NCBI GenBank assembly: GCA_030549495.1
Contig: JAUIRK010000987.1
Span: 1-64,000 of the forward strand
From: Nectonema munidae
Taxonomy: Eukaryota > Nematomorpha > Nectonematoida > Nectonematidae
Reading direction: 5' to 3'
Length of the DNA stretch: 64,000 nucleotides
Positions within the stretch are counted from its first letter, which is position 1. Every line of letters begins with the position of its first letter. The notes under the pieces were generated by a model. It saw only the letters and a list, made by a program, of their open reading frames with translations, was not told where the DNA came from and made no database searches. The translations under genes and the position numbers were made by a program. Shown here one piece after another: positions 11,690 to 22,900 of this stretch.

Positions 11690-12262
11690 CACTAACTTGG
11701 TGTTGATTTAAAACTATTATTTTATATTTTTAAATTATCTCATCTCCAATTGGATTAAAGTTGCATTACGAATTTTAGAAAATAGGGTGTCATAAAAACT
11801 AATCTCAAAATAATTCAACTAGGTTACGAAATAAGTAAAATATTTTCAAAAAATTATTTAAATAGTTTTAATTAATGAGAACAATAAGGTTATTTTAGAA
11901 ATTATTTCTTCAAGGATAATTAAAAACAAAAATTTCATAACTAGTTGTAATCTTATATAAATTAAAAATAAACCAAAGTAAATACACAATAATTAAAAAG
12001 ATTTTTTTTAATAGTATTTAAAAATGTTTCTAAAAAAAAATAATATTACAAATGTAGCGCGGTAATTTTAAATTTTCAAATATTGGAAACATTAGAGACT
12101 GAAGTGGTTTAAGATTACGAAAATAAATTAATTATCAAAAAGTTCATATAAATACAAGTAATTTTTTTAAATACCTATATAAATGATTAAAATCAAAGAA
12201 ATTGCTTAAAAAGAGTGAAATATGCATATGTTCGCGTATTTTATCACTACCCCTTTAAAAAT
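11690..12262 (-). repeat. Right arm of the ~580-bp inverted repeat
   Basis: This is the reverse complement of 6453-7042 with scattered differences and small indels. It opens with AACACTAACTTGGTGTT and ends with TTATCACTACCCCTTTAAAA. Confidence 0.85.
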
Positions 12263-12529
12263 AGAAGAATTGACAAATAGAGCAACTACAATTCTTAAAG
12301 ATGTTAAAGTTGTATCCAAGAAACTGTCCAAAAAAGCACTTAAAATACTTTTTCCTTACAACGAAAGTTTAGTTAAAGAAAGAAAATTGTTTAAATACGG
12401 TACGAACTAAAGTTTTGTTATCTCAACAGAAGTCCCTAATGACTCAATAACTCGATTGATTTTAAGTAAGAATAAGATCTTGAAAGAACTAGTAATAGGA
12501 ATAAATATAAATTCAAACCCTTGATAATA

Positions 12530-13060
12530 ATGGAAATACTGAGCATAATTAAGAAACGCGATAAACTTTTTCACAAGCTAAAAACAAAAAAGAGTGGTTT
12601 AGAAAATAATAAATACCTTGCTTTGAGAAATAATATTAAGTATAAGATTAAAGGACTAAAAAAAGTCTTATTTAAAAAAATTTTCAAATTGCACTTCTAC
12701 ACAAAAAGTCTGGTCTAACATTAATAAATTTTTGAGAAGTAAATCTGATAAGAGAATTTCCATTAAAAAGGCGGTAAAAATTTTCCTGATAGTGATATAG
12801 CGAATAAATTTAATGAAAACTTTTCCTCTATACTCAACTTAACTTTTCCTGATCCTTTTATGTCATGTTTTGATCAAATAAGGTGTTTGAGTTTCAAATT
12901 TCTAATTCGGAAGAAATATTTCGTATATTAGTTTGAATTAAATGATACACGAGACATATATGGAATTTCAATGAATGATATAAAACTGATCAAATATTTG
13001 CATTTGTACAGTTTTGTGTTTTGCTATGAACTTGGTATAAGTTTGCCGGTCAAAAACGAT
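12530..13060 (+). pseudogene. LINE ORF2 fragment, decayed
   Basis: Successive frames read IIKKRDKLFHKLKTKK, YLALRNNIKYKIKGLKK, KVWSNINKFLRSKSDKR and DTRDIYGISMNDIKLIK. These align in order with the region between endonuclease and RT of the LINE at 1.7-5.7 kb (LLRRRDVLYRKLRRK, DTWRVINSVIKK, KDIYGMSVNHIKLSK). Several frame changes and stops are present. The start of RT is reached, but the catalytic part is absent. The preceding frame 12222-12410 (RATTILKDVKVVSKKLSKKA) was not recognised. Confidence 0.7.
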
Positions 13061-13079
13061 CCTACGATACCCTGATACT

Positions 13080-13605
13080 TTTCGATAATTCTCATTTTTC
13101 TTCCTGAAATTCTATCATGTTGTCACAGTTAGCTAACCCCTTAGGAGTAAATATTTCGTTAATGAAACATTTAACCTTGCTTTCATTCATACCAATTTTA
13201 TCTTTCAACTGTCTTATCTTTAATATGTCGTGTACATAAAGTTATTTACGCATAAGGTATACAAAGTTTGATAGCTTTTAAAATAGCATACTCTTGATCA
13301 GTTCCAATGGCAATTCCTCTCAAAATGTGAGGTATTCTTTCTAATAAATAGTTAATATGAGAAAAAAAATCAGCATATGTTGCACAATCTGCTGAAAAGT
13401 GTAGTAAAACAGGTCCAAAAAATATTACATTTTTTCCGCTTTGCCTTGAAACTATATTTATATTTTTGAAAACAGTTGTTGTTATATAACAATAGCTTAG
13501 ATTAAAAGTTCTATCGATTCTGAGTATTGAACAAAAATTTTCTTGGAATACTATACAATCTTTTAGATGTGTAACTTGGTTATCGGTATAACAACTGGAT
13601 CAGAA
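13080..13605 (-). pseudogene. MULE-like transposase-family relic
   Basis: On the minus strand the pieces read NQVTHLKDCIVFQENF, RIDRTFNLSYCYIT, GPVLLHFSADCATYADFFSH, GIAIGTDQEYAILKAIKL, TLCTRHI and DKIGMNESKVKCFINEIF. The order (DRTFNLS...YVT, PVLLHF, an acidic GTDQE site, LCTRH) is that of a MULE-like transposase family common in invertebrate genomes. I recognise the family from sequence likeness only. About 170 codons survive, with at least one in-frame stop and a frame change. Neither terminus of an element was found. Confidence 0.55.
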
Positions 13606-13923
13606 AAAGTTACAAAGCTTAATACTAAATTTTAATTAAAACTATAAATTAAGAATAAAAAGTTCAAACACACTAATTTTTTATTTAAAAAAACAGTGAT
13701 ATTTGAACTTATATTTTTTTCTTTTTAACAAGTTTTTTTTCAATTCAAAATTGCTGCCCATATTTTAGCAATACCCTGTGTGTAAGTAGGAGATAACTAA
13801 GCACTTTCCAACGTTGGTTGATATGCTTGCATCAATTGCTAACTTGGGGATTTGTAAGGATGGGTAGTGGGTTTAGGATCTAAAGTAGAAATAAGAAAGC
13901 TTGGTGAGGTGAAAGAGTATAAA
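13606..13923. other. Spacer / probable LINE 3' UTR
   Basis: The part next to 13924 is probably the 3' UTR of the following LINE. No gene was seen. Confidence 0.35.
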
Positions 13924-16632
13924 TTAGGTTGCCTGTGTATGATTATGCAAGGTGTTTAATAAGGGTGGAGTTAAGTGTTGGTGGGTAGAGAGTAATGGTT
14001 CTATTGTATTAAGGAAAAGAGAGATGTGGTGAATGATTTTGGGGTATGATAAGAATTTTAGTAGAGAGGAGGGAAGATCTTTAATATATAAATGAGTTTT
14101 TTCAATGAGTTTGGTTCGTTCTGATGAGAATATTGGGCAATAGAGGATAATGTGAATTAGAGTTTCGATATGAGGGCAGCCGAATCTGCAAAAAGGGTTA
14201 GAGTGCAAATTAAAATTGTAGAAGTAAGCGTAACAAGGGCAATGTGAGTTGAACCATCTTATAATATTGCGAGGAAGAGTAATGTTTTTATTTAGTGCAA
14301 ATTGAGATAAGGGGGTAGGTATGTTGTTTGAGTAAAGCCATTCGTTTGTAGTTGAGATATTTATGGATGTTTCAAAAGTGGATAGAGGGAGGGCGTGGGT
14401 TAAGACATGTTATGATGTTATGGATGTTGATTTACATAAGAGATCTACTAAAAAAATTTCAAGGAGGAGGAATGGGCGGGGCACCAGAATAGTTTAATTG
14501 AGAAATGGTTGCTACGGTTGATTAATTTCTTGGCTAGGTTTAGTGTTGAAAGGGGAATTTTTCTGTCAAGTTGTAGGTCTTTTATTATGTTTTGTGAGTC
14601 TGTGAAAAAGATTATGTGCTTGAATTTAGATGTAAAGAAGGTTAGGTTATCAATGATGTGGTTGCATGATGTTAGGAGTGCTAGGGTTTCAGTTTCGTAT
14701 GCGGAGGTGTTATTGTCTGTTTGCATTGTTGTGTGAAGAAAGGAGTGCTTGTATTGTGATTAAAAAAAGCGCATGCAGCGGTTGCTTTGTTGCGTGATTT
14801 TGAACCGTCGGTAAAAATTGAGAGTTGGTGGTGCGCATTTGAGTCGCGTTGGTGTTTTATGAGGTTGAGTGCTAAGAATTTATGGTGGCATATATGAGTT
14901 GAGTATGGGGTCGATTTCGATGGGTGAACTAGGGAGTATGGGTGTAGGTGTGGTAAAACATGGTAGTGAGTAAGTTGTGGCATATATTGTTCAAGAAGGG
15001 AATTGAAAAAGGTAAGAGAAGGCGAGGTGTGAGTTGAGTAAAGTTTCGTGAAGTTATGTGGAGTTGGTGTAAAGTGGAAGGTAGTAAGATATTTTTAATT
15101 ATGTTTTTCTTAAGGTTTAGGTGTAAGGGTAGAGTATGTGTAAGAAGTTCAAGTTTTGCTGTAGAAGTAGTGTGAAATGCGTTTGTTATTGTGAGTAAGC
15201 AAAGGCGGTGTATTTTGTTGAGGTGGGTTAATGAGTTTTGGAATTTGAGTGAGCTTCCCCAGGCAAGTGAGCCATATTGTATGACTGGAAGTATGATAGA
15301 TTTGTAGATGTACTTTGAGATTTTTGGATGAAGACCCCACTTATATGAGATAGCTTTTCTTAGAGAGAATAGGGTTGGTGAGAGTTTTGTGTATATGTTT
15401 TTGAGGTGGAGTGTAAATTTTAGATTAGATTGAAATGTGACGCCTAGATATTTTATGTGTGATTCAGGAGTGAGTGATGATGTGTTTAGTTTCTGTGGTA
15501 GTGGAGTTATTCTTTTTCGTGTGAAGTGTATAAGTTTTAGTTTGTTTGAGTTGAAGGAGACTTTGTAGTTGGTGGCCATTGTTTGTATTTGTGTGATTAT
15601 ATTAGCAGTGCAATTGATGTTGTTTAGTTGTAGTGTGTTTGAGAAGGTGAATAGGATGTCATCAGAGTAGCATTGGGGAAAGTCGGATTTTGAGTTGATA
15701 AAATTAAGAATGGGGTTGATGAGAATTAGCCATAGGATATCTGATAGGCTACCCCCTTAGTGGAGAGAGTTAGTTTCTGAATGTATGTATTGTTGTTATG
15801 TAGTAGGATGACAATGCGCTTTTGAAGGTAGTTGTTTATGAATTTGATTATGTATGTAGGGTATTTTTTGTCGATGAGGTTATTGATGATTGCAGGGTGC
15901 CATGCTGCGTTGAAAGCATTTTCGATATCAAGAAATGTGGTTGTCGCGATATTTTGGTTATTTAATGTTTTTTCTAGGTAAAGGGTTAGGCGAGATAGGA
16001 CTAATTCGGTGCTTTTATTTGTTAATATGCGAATTAATTTTGGTGTATTAGATTTTGCCTAGGGTTGGTAATAGAGAAATTGGTCGCCAGTTTTTGATTT
16101 AATTGTGGTTTCGATTTGGTTTGGGGATTAGCACTAGTTTACATATTTTCCAAATATTTGGGAAATAGCTTAGTCTGAGGAAGGCGTTAAATATGTTGAG
16201 GAGATGAGGGTGTAGTATGTGGTAGGCTTTCTTCACGTGTTTAATGGAGATGTAGTCAAGGCTGCTAGAAGATTTGGTTTTCATAGAATCAATGGTTTTG
16301 TTTAGTTCTTTGATTGTAATTTCTGGGTGTGAGTTAATGGAGTTATTTAGTAGGTATGTTTTTGTTTCCATTCTAATAAGTGTATGGGTAATATTGTCGG
16401 TTACATTAGTGTCGGCGGGAAATTGAGTGTTAAGTGAAGGGTGGTTGATAAATATTGAACCTTGATTATTTGAAAGATTAGAGTGATGCTGTATGTTTTT
16501 TGTGTGTAAGTTTGTTGATGATTGACCATGGGTTTGTTGGAGTTTGATTAAAATGTTTCCAGGCTTGTTTTTTAGCTCTCTTAATTTCTGATTGATATTG
16601 AGTTTAAAGGAAGATGTAATATTAGTGCGCAC
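13924..16632 (-). pseudogene. LINE ORF2: RT + RNase H, endonuclease missing
   Basis: Coding pieces in order on the minus strand: IKRAKKQAWKHFNQTP; ITIKELNKTIDSMKTK and IWKICKLVLIPKPN (RT start, 16632-16099); TTTFLDIENAFNAAWH and KFINNYLQKRIVIL (about 15970-15790); CYSDDILFTFSN, where the usual FADD is YSDD (about 15670); SHIKYLGVTFQSNLKF and YGSLAWGSSLKFQ (15579-14929). RNase H follows: LSIFTDGSKSRNKA, YETETLALLTSC, IIFFTDSQNIIK and KLFWCPAHSS (14830-14448). The C-terminal zinc-like motif is CRFGCPHIETLIHIILYC (14208-13924). Many frame changes and stops. Confidence 0.82.
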
Positions 16633-17494
16633 AGTTAGGTAGAGATGCGTTGCATTTTGAAGATATGTGACCGTATTTTAAGCATTTTTCGCATTGTTTA
16701 ACTTTTGGTTTTAGAGTGGTGAGGATTACTAGGTGGTGGCCTAGAAAGATTTTGGGTTGAGTACATAAGTATTTATATATTTCTGGGTTGCTTGGTTCTA
16801 AGATTATAGTATAGCTATATGTGACGGTTTTTCCTAGTTGTATGGGATTATCGAGTTTGCCTATACCGTTAAGGTGTGGGTTTTGTTCTTCAATAGATTT
16901 TGTGATTTGGGTTAATGTTATATCGGTAGGGATGCCACGTAGTATGAATTTTGGTTTTTGTGGAGGTAAGTCATTAGCATTTAGACCGTTTTTTATGAGC
17001 GTAGTTCTGGCGGTGACTTTTTGATCTATATTTTTGAATTGGAAGTAGATGGTACCGGAGTGGGATGATCTTGTTTTGGTGATCGATAGGGAGTTATTTT
17101 TGGTATCTAGATTTTTGATGACATCTTGGCGGTGAATGGCCTTCCCTTTTTTAGTTGAAATGTTGTTAGGTGGAGTGATTTTTAATGTTAGGTTATGTTC
17201 AAGGTGTTTTCTAGTGTGTGGAGTAATTTGCGTATTTATGGGGAACTGAGTGTTGAATTAGGATATGATTGAATAGGGCCTAAACTAGCAGCATTAGCGT
17301 ATGATTGTGTTGAGGTTGACTTAATGTTTTGGCTTTCGAAAGTTTTTATATAATGTATAGCTATGTTGTATTTTAGATTATTATATAGTATTAGATCGTT
17401 TGAATTTAGTGTGGTATTAGCTATATAATCATCGAATAGATGATTTTAAATGTCGGTGGTAGATTCGGGGTAAGAGCGTGCCCTTTTTTGTCAT
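16630..17494 (-). pseudogene. LINE ORF1 (gag-like), partly broken
   Basis: It seems to begin at 17494 (MTKKGTLLPRIYH) and passes stops and a frame change before about 17190. From there one unbroken frame of about 185 codons follows, with AIHRQDVIKNLD, GTIYFQFKNIDQKV, FILRGIPTDITLTQI, FLGHHLVILTTLKPKVKQ and a CCHC knuckle CEKCLKYGHISSKC, ending ...NCAH. The order (RNA-binding-like fold, then CCHC) is that of I-type ORF1 proteins. Confidence 0.75.
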
Positions 17495-18244
17495 ATTAGT
17501 GGGAGAAAATCAGTGAAGTTAATTAAAATAATATTATATATGGATTGAAAATTAGCTAATGAAAAGTAAAAAATATGTTTAAAGATTAGTAGTAATGTAT
17601 TTATAAAGGAAAATTAAGTTTTCAAGAGTTTATAAAAAAATTAAAAAGGCCTAGGAGTCATTTTAGAACGAGTTGAAGTTGATCACAAACTATGAAAAGG
17701 ATAAAAAAAAAGGAGCAATACCCTGTAACAATAATAATTTTACCTTGAATAAAATTAAGTCTAAATATGTGGTGATTTCAAAAAAACGTATGGCCTTTGA
17801 TTATTTAGAATGAACAAAATTGATGTAGTGGATGAAATAAATATACTTCGGTTGACTATTAACAAAAAATTATTAGTGATCATGCAAATCAAATTTCGCT
17901 GAACTTGAATCGAGTTATAGGGATTTTGTACCAAGTCAAAAATATATTTCCTCTTAGTATAAAGCTTATGATTTACAAGCAACGATGATATATACAACAA
18001 AGATTTTTTTGCTAAAAAAATTTAAATGATCAGCTGGAAAATATTTTTGGAAAGTTAATTACCTAGAATTTATCACCTGTCTATAATACCAGAAATTCGA
18101 AAAAAACCACTAAGAGTCAATTATAGACTTAAAAGTTGTGATTTCTCAACTGTAAAAAATCTATCGAGTTTTATAACAATAACAAATCACCTTACAAAAC
18201 AATATCTATCTTTGCTAGTATCTTGAGTAAACCTTGATTGTATC
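17495..18244. other. AT-rich stretch without recognised gene
   Basis: A 79-codon minus frame at 17761-18000 has no known motif and is not supported as a gene. Confidence 0.4.
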
Positions 18245-18345
18245 AAATGTACATAACCTGTCTACAACGGTCTCTCGTGGGACCCTTTAAAACTGGACGT
18301 TATGAACAGGTGACCGTTGTATGAACGTTCTAACTCAAACATCAA
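18245..18345 (+). repeat. Terminal fragment of a pogo/Tigger-like element
   Basis: AACCTGTCTACAACGGTC, CTCGTGGGACC and CGTTATGAACAGGTGACCG form the self-similar GTTATA/GTTGTA end pattern seen in pogo-superfamily termini. No transposase lies beside it. Confidence 0.4.
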
Positions 18346-19019
18346 AATGAACACTTATATTTTCACAAAAGTATTTATTGAAAAAAATCATTCTACGTGC
18401 ACTTTTTTCTTATAGCAATACACATTTTTAAATGGCCAAATTAGCCCAAATAAAATTTTAATTTACTTTCCTGACTGAATATATGTGTAGGTAAAATATG
18501 AAGAATATATAAGATAAAAAAATTTGGTAAAACAAATGTTATCTCTTCTCATTTATTTTCAGTGAACTTTCAAAGCGCTCTCCAAAAAAACCTATTTTTT
18601 TCGAGGAATCAAAGTGTAAATCAAACCTGCACTTAAATTATGGAAAACTAATTCAAAAGTTATAAGTAAAAAACGAAGATTAATTTGTAAAAAAACGAAA
18701 ACTAAAATAATTTTCTAAAAATCTAAAAATAAGTAGTTCAAAATTAGAAAATATAAAAAATATGCACCTTTCATCTGCTAATTATGAAGAAAACTGAAAA
18801 ATACAAAATTATAAAAAAAAAAGAATTTTATTATTATTACAATGGTAATGAAGCCCATGGATGCAGCAATTTGTTAGGATGCATGATCGAATAATTCAAA
18901 AGTTATAAGCAATATAAAAAACTCATTTGCTATGGTGTGATTTTTTATCGCACATTGTCGGTATAAATATAATAAATATATACTCTTCGTTAAAAACAGT
19001 AAAATGCTAATTCGCAATA
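18346..19019. other. AT-rich stretch; one dispersed motif
   Basis: CATTGTCGGTATAAATATAA followed by CTTCGTTAAAA near 18955-18995 recurs at about 23290-23325, so a short dispersed repeat is present. Nothing else was recognised. Confidence 0.45.
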
Positions 19020-19029
19020 CCTTATATTA

Positions 19030-20004
19030 CAGGCATGTCCAACCTTTTTTCTGTTTGGTTCGACTTTTTTTCAAAAAAAATTCAGCGATCTACTGAAAAA
19101 TATATAAAGGAGTGGCAATTTTTTTGAATTAAAACACGTAAAAATTTTATTAAAACGATAATGAACATAATATTGCACGAAAAATTAAAACTATGACATG
19201 AAAAAAAACAAAAAACCAATATTTTTTTGAAGACACTTGAATTTGCATTTTTTCAACAAGTTTTTCAATATTTGGATTTTGAGTTGTCAGTGCTATTTTC
19301 AAGCAGGAATCAAATGATCATTTGTCAGTTTTGATCTGTTTTTAGTTTTAATGATATTCATAATAGAAAAAGTGGATTCACACAAATATGTGGAACCAAA
19401 AAATGCCGAAAAAGTAGCGTATATTTTCCAAATGCTCGGGTATTTAGTTTTCTGAATGTACTTTTTGAAATCAGATTCCTTCAACAATGTTTTCAAAGTT
19501 AAGTCCCATTTGAAAATGATTAGTTCGTCCTACAAGTCAGCTAGACTCTTGAAATCAAACTTGTAAGATTGCTGGCCAAATTTTCAATATCAACTTCTTC
19601 ATGAAAAGGATTGGATAAAAAAGTTAAAATGATTCGGACCTCTTCAAAAAAAGCAAATCGTTTGTTAAACTCTTTCTGAAGTGAAAATAAACTTTCGAGA
19701 TATTTTTCAATAGAAACATTCTTTTTATTTCTGATTCTCATTTAATTGATAAATATTTGTGTGAAAAATAAAAAATGAAATGAGTATATTCGTTCATCTT
19801 GTGCTACATGTCTACATGACGAAAACGGATCAGTACTTAGAAAGTCGAATATGTTCTTCAATTAAATCATTATAAAATTTTTTGAAAAAAAATTTTAAAT
19901 AAAATTTTCGCTCATATAAAAATTTTCATAAAGCATCTCGCGATCTACCTGAAGTCCTTTCACGATCGACTGGTAGATCGCGATCGACGTGTTGGACATC
20001 TCTG
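19030..20004 (-). mobile_element. hAT transposon, internally deleted copy
   Basis: The left end CAGGCATGTCCAACC (19030) and right end GTTGGACATCTCTG (to 20004) are inverted matches with the hAT form CAGNNATGTCCAAC. Flanks CCTTATAT and CCTTATAA look like a worn 8-bp target duplication. Subterminal GATCTACC / GATCGACTGGTAGATCGCGATCGACGT motifs occur at the right end. Only the C-terminal transposase coding survives. Confidence 0.8.
19299..19741 (-). pseudogene. hAT transposase C-terminal remnant
   Basis: The upstream part 19741-19541 reads LESLFSLQKEFNKRFAFFEE and LTFLSNPFHEEVDIENLA. The downstream part 19496-19299 reads YPSIWKIYATFSAFFGSTYL and CESTFSIMNIIKTKNRSKLT, the hAT dimerisation motif. 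The type resembles ZBED/GTF2IRD2-like hAT proteins. The N-terminal half with the BED finger and the catalytic DDE residues is absent, and a frame break separates the two pieces. Confidence 0.82.
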
Positions 20005-20419
20005 CCTTATAATATAAGCAATGTATTCTGAAAGCCAATAAAAAGGCTTAACTTTCGTATATTGCATAATAACAATAATATTTATCTTTAAAAATAAAAA
20101 AACAAATAAAATTTCGGCAACTATTTATAATCGTATACATTATGCACTAGCTTAAAATTTTGGCGAATAATCCAACAGGGGCGCACATCCTCAAAATTAT
20201 TGGGGGACGAAATTTTTTTCTTACAATTTTCAAAATTAGTGGTCTGGAAATACCACGGGAGACCAAATATTCAAGCAATCCTTTAAAATAGAGTGTATTC
20301 AGCGCATACCTAAACTCCTAAATTTATAAGACTACTTTATATTTTTTTTACAAAATTGGTGAATATAAATACTATACTTCCAGCGAAAATATTTTAATTA
20401 AATTTGCATATCGAATATA

Positions 20420-20944
20420 GTGCGCAGAAAAAATGCCCCCAATTAAAAAGTAAGAAAAAATGCCCCCAATTAAAAAGTAAGAAAACATGCCCCAATTAAA
20501 AAGTAAGAAAAAATGCCCCCAATTAAATAGGAAAAAATGCCCCAATTTAAAATTAGGAAAAAATGCCCCAACACAAAAAATTATTAATTAAAATTAAAAA
20601 AAATTTTTTTTTTTAAAGTTATGTCAAATAAAGATTTTTTGTAAAAAAATAGTTAACTTTTCATCTAAAACATTTAAAATTTAATTAAATTAAACTAAAA
20701 AACTCAGCATAGGACAATTTTTTAAATACAAAAATTTTTTTATAAAACAGCAAATATTTTTGGACTTTGTGTGTATCAGAACACTTTCTAAATATAATTT
20801 GTATTATAACTGATTTTAAGAACACATTCCCACAAATCTGCACCTTTGCTATTGTTTTAAAGAAAACGGTACCAAATAAAAATATTTATATAATTTAAAA
20901 AAATCCTGAAAATCAAAAATTAGGGGGCATTTTTATCTACAACC
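20420..20944. mobile_element. MITE with amplified terminal motif
   Basis: The insertion is bounded by the direct repeat ATCGAATATA (20410-20419 and 20945-20954). Copy B at 54.9 kb has the uninterrupted site (CATATCGTATATACACT). Ends are inverted: AAAAAATGCCCCCAATT at the left, AATTAGGGGGCATTTTT at the right. A target duplication of 9-10 bp fits the Mutator-like class. There is no coding. Confidence 0.8.
20428..20578. repeat. Tandem copies of the MITE terminal motif
   Basis: GAAAAAATGCCCCCAATTAA is repeated about six times with spacers of 8-14 bp (unit about 25-33 bp), all at the left end of the MITE. Confidence 0.85.
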
Positions 20945-21469
20945 ATCGAATATACACTAGTTTAAAAAAATCCAAAAATTATTAGGGGGTGGAATAGGCT
21001 TTTCATTTGAAAAATGAAGTAGTCTACCAGGCACATTACAGGAATTGATGAAAGGATATTTGATTCATAGAGAAAAAAAAATAACTGAAGGTTGGATAGT
21101 TTTATATGAGTGAATGTAGTCAAAAGGCAAAGAGTCTACTAGACACCCTGGGATGTTTATATGAAAAAATGTGATTGATTCAGGGGCAATGGTATAAAAC
21201 GAAGTTATAATTGTGCAAACAAAAAATTAAGATCGCATTATTTCATTTTACTCAGCATCATTCAAAAATAGTTTAAAAGCTAAATTTATACAAGCTACAA
21301 AAAGTAAAATAACTTTTAACATTTTGCAATAATTTGCCTTTTATAATAACTTTTAAGGAAAAAGTCTATCAGAAAAAGTTATATAGTTTCAACAAAAAAT
21401 AAAAAATTTTAGAGTATAACTTAAGTTTTTTGAAAACTAATTTGACGTATCCCCTACAGCATACTCTAT

Positions 21470-21620
21470 GGGTGGCATGGCAGGTTGGTTGAGATGATGG
21501 ACATAGCACGGAAGCCTCTGGATTCGATTCCTCATCGATACGAATTTGTTCATAGTTTGACATAAGCGGTACATCAGTACCTGGTCAATGAAAATACATC
21601 CGCTGCACCTAACCTTTTAC
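21470..21620 (+). repeat. tRNA-derived SINE
   Basis: TGGCAGGTTGG (about 21478) matches the pol III A box TRGCNNAGTGG with small changes. GATTCGATTCC (about 21521) matches the B box GGTTCGANTCC with one change. The spacing is about 42 bp. A 3' body follows. Copy B of the surrounding repeat lacks it. Confidence 0.5.
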
Positions 21621-21846
21621 TCAAAATTGAAAAATTTGCTACATAATTAACATAAGAAAGGAAACAAAATAAACTAATAAAGCACTTTTCACTATTTTAA
21701 AATGGAACCGTCTGTTCCTAGAATAATTTCAAAATAATAGGAGGCATAAAGAATGAGAGTTTATTTGATATTTTCAAGTTTTTATAAGCAGCAAAAGCCA
21801 ACGTTTAAGTAGCTAAACCTTATAATTAAAAAATTATTTAAATAAC

Positions 21847-22195
21847 GGTCGACAGACATTTCGCCCCATAGACAATTTGCCCCCTGACAAATTGTCTCAT
21901 AGGCTATTAATTTCATCCATCTTTGCTTATTATATGTGTAAAATTATTAAAAAATTTTATATTCTTGTTTATTTTATCTCTATTAAATTATTTCAAATTA
22001 ATCAATTTATCTCTTAATTTTTTAGAATTGTCCATGAGACAAAATGTCTTATAAAAATAACGGGGCGAATTGTCCATGAAACAAAATGTCTTATGAAAAT
22101 GAACTGTCTTATGAAAATAATGAGGCGAACTGTCTTATAAAAATAATGGGGCGAACTGTCTTATGAAAATAATGGGGCGAAATGTCCAAGGACCA
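21847..22195. mobile_element. MITE with GGTC...GACATTTCGCCCC ends
   Basis: The left end GGTCGACAGACATTTCGCCC and the reverse complement of the right end, GGTCCTTGGACATTTCGCCC, share about 20 of 23 bases. Inside, GACAATTTGCCCC / GGGGCGAACTGTC motifs recur, and TTATGAAAATAATGGGGCGA is tandemly repeated at the right. No coding and no clear target duplication. Copy B lacks it. Confidence 0.7.
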
Positions 22196-22703
22196 AACTA
22201 TCATAAATCAAAGTATACGAGAAAAGAAAATCATTGCGTTTTTTGAATATTTCTGTTTACAAATAAAATTCTGACAGCTGTCATAAATAGATCAAGTACA
22301 TTTTTAACAACTGAAACATTTTGTTTCGATATTATATTTTTATTATAATAATCGACAAATTTTCTTAAAAAAATGATTTGATTATGTACACTGTTACTTA
22401 TAAAATTTAACAATCGAACATTCTAAAAAATATTTCTGCTCAAATATTAAGCAAATAGAGTATTCTTGCTTTTAAACTAAATAGATAATCAAAATATTCA
22501 TTCCCAAATAACTATTGAAAAAATTTCTTGACTTGAAAAAATTAAAGTTTTCAAATGTTACAAAATGTAGCAAACGTAGTGATAAAGATTAAGTGACTTT
22601 TGTTGAAATAAAATTCTTAGGGCGAGTCTAACAGTATTCATTGATATAAAATTGTAACGATTGAAAACTATTAATTTAACTCTAAATGCAAATTAGACAG
22701 AAG

Positions 22704-22900
22704 CAGTGGTGTAGCCAAAAAAAAGTTAATAAAAGGGGAACAATTTAAAAAGAAATAACTTGCGCAACATTATTTATACTTTCTTGATCCTTTCATTGGA
22801 GAAATGTTCAAAAACTGATATCGTATAAGATGCATGGCGCACAATGCGATACATAGGAGTGTGGGCACGGCCCTCAGGCCCCAGCCTAGCTACGTCTCTG
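22704..22900. mobile_element. hAT MITE, 197 bp (copy in repeat A)
   Basis: Ends are CAGTGGTGTAGCC and GGCCCCAGCC...TACGTCTCTG. Flanks are GACAGAAG and GAGAGAAG, an 8-bp duplication with one change. It is the ortholog-in-repeat of 56174-56370. Confidence 0.8.

Larger units (their letters stand above)
6453..12262. mobile_element. Fold-back element with long terminal inverted repeats, host to a nested piggyBac
   Basis: Two arms of about 580 bp face each other across a 4.65-kb centre. A piggyBac-like element (about 7572-11126) occupies most of the centre, leaving roughly 0.53 and 0.56 kb of other sequence on its two sides. Without the insertion the unit would be about 2.3 kb. No transposase of its own was recognised, and no clear target-site duplication was found at the outer ends. 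It may be a non-autonomous fold-back transposon or an inverted duplication of host DNA. Confidence 0.6.
13924..17494 (-). mobile_element. I-type LINE with RNase H, internally deleted
   Basis: On the minus strand the order is ORF1 with a zinc knuckle (17494-16630), then directly the run-up to RT, RT, RNase H and a Cys-rich C-terminus (16632-13924). The AP endonuclease that should stand between ORF1 and RT is missing. An RNase H domain after RT points to the I/Loa/R1 assemblage. Composition differs from the neighbours: the coding strand is rich in A and C (many His, Thr, Pro codons), so the plus strand is G/T-rich. Confidence 0.85.

Noticed and set aside
6453-12262. Polinton-type element suggested by the long inverted ends
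   Set aside because: No capsid, polymerase, integrase or ATPase part was seen; the centre is mostly a piggyBac insertion.
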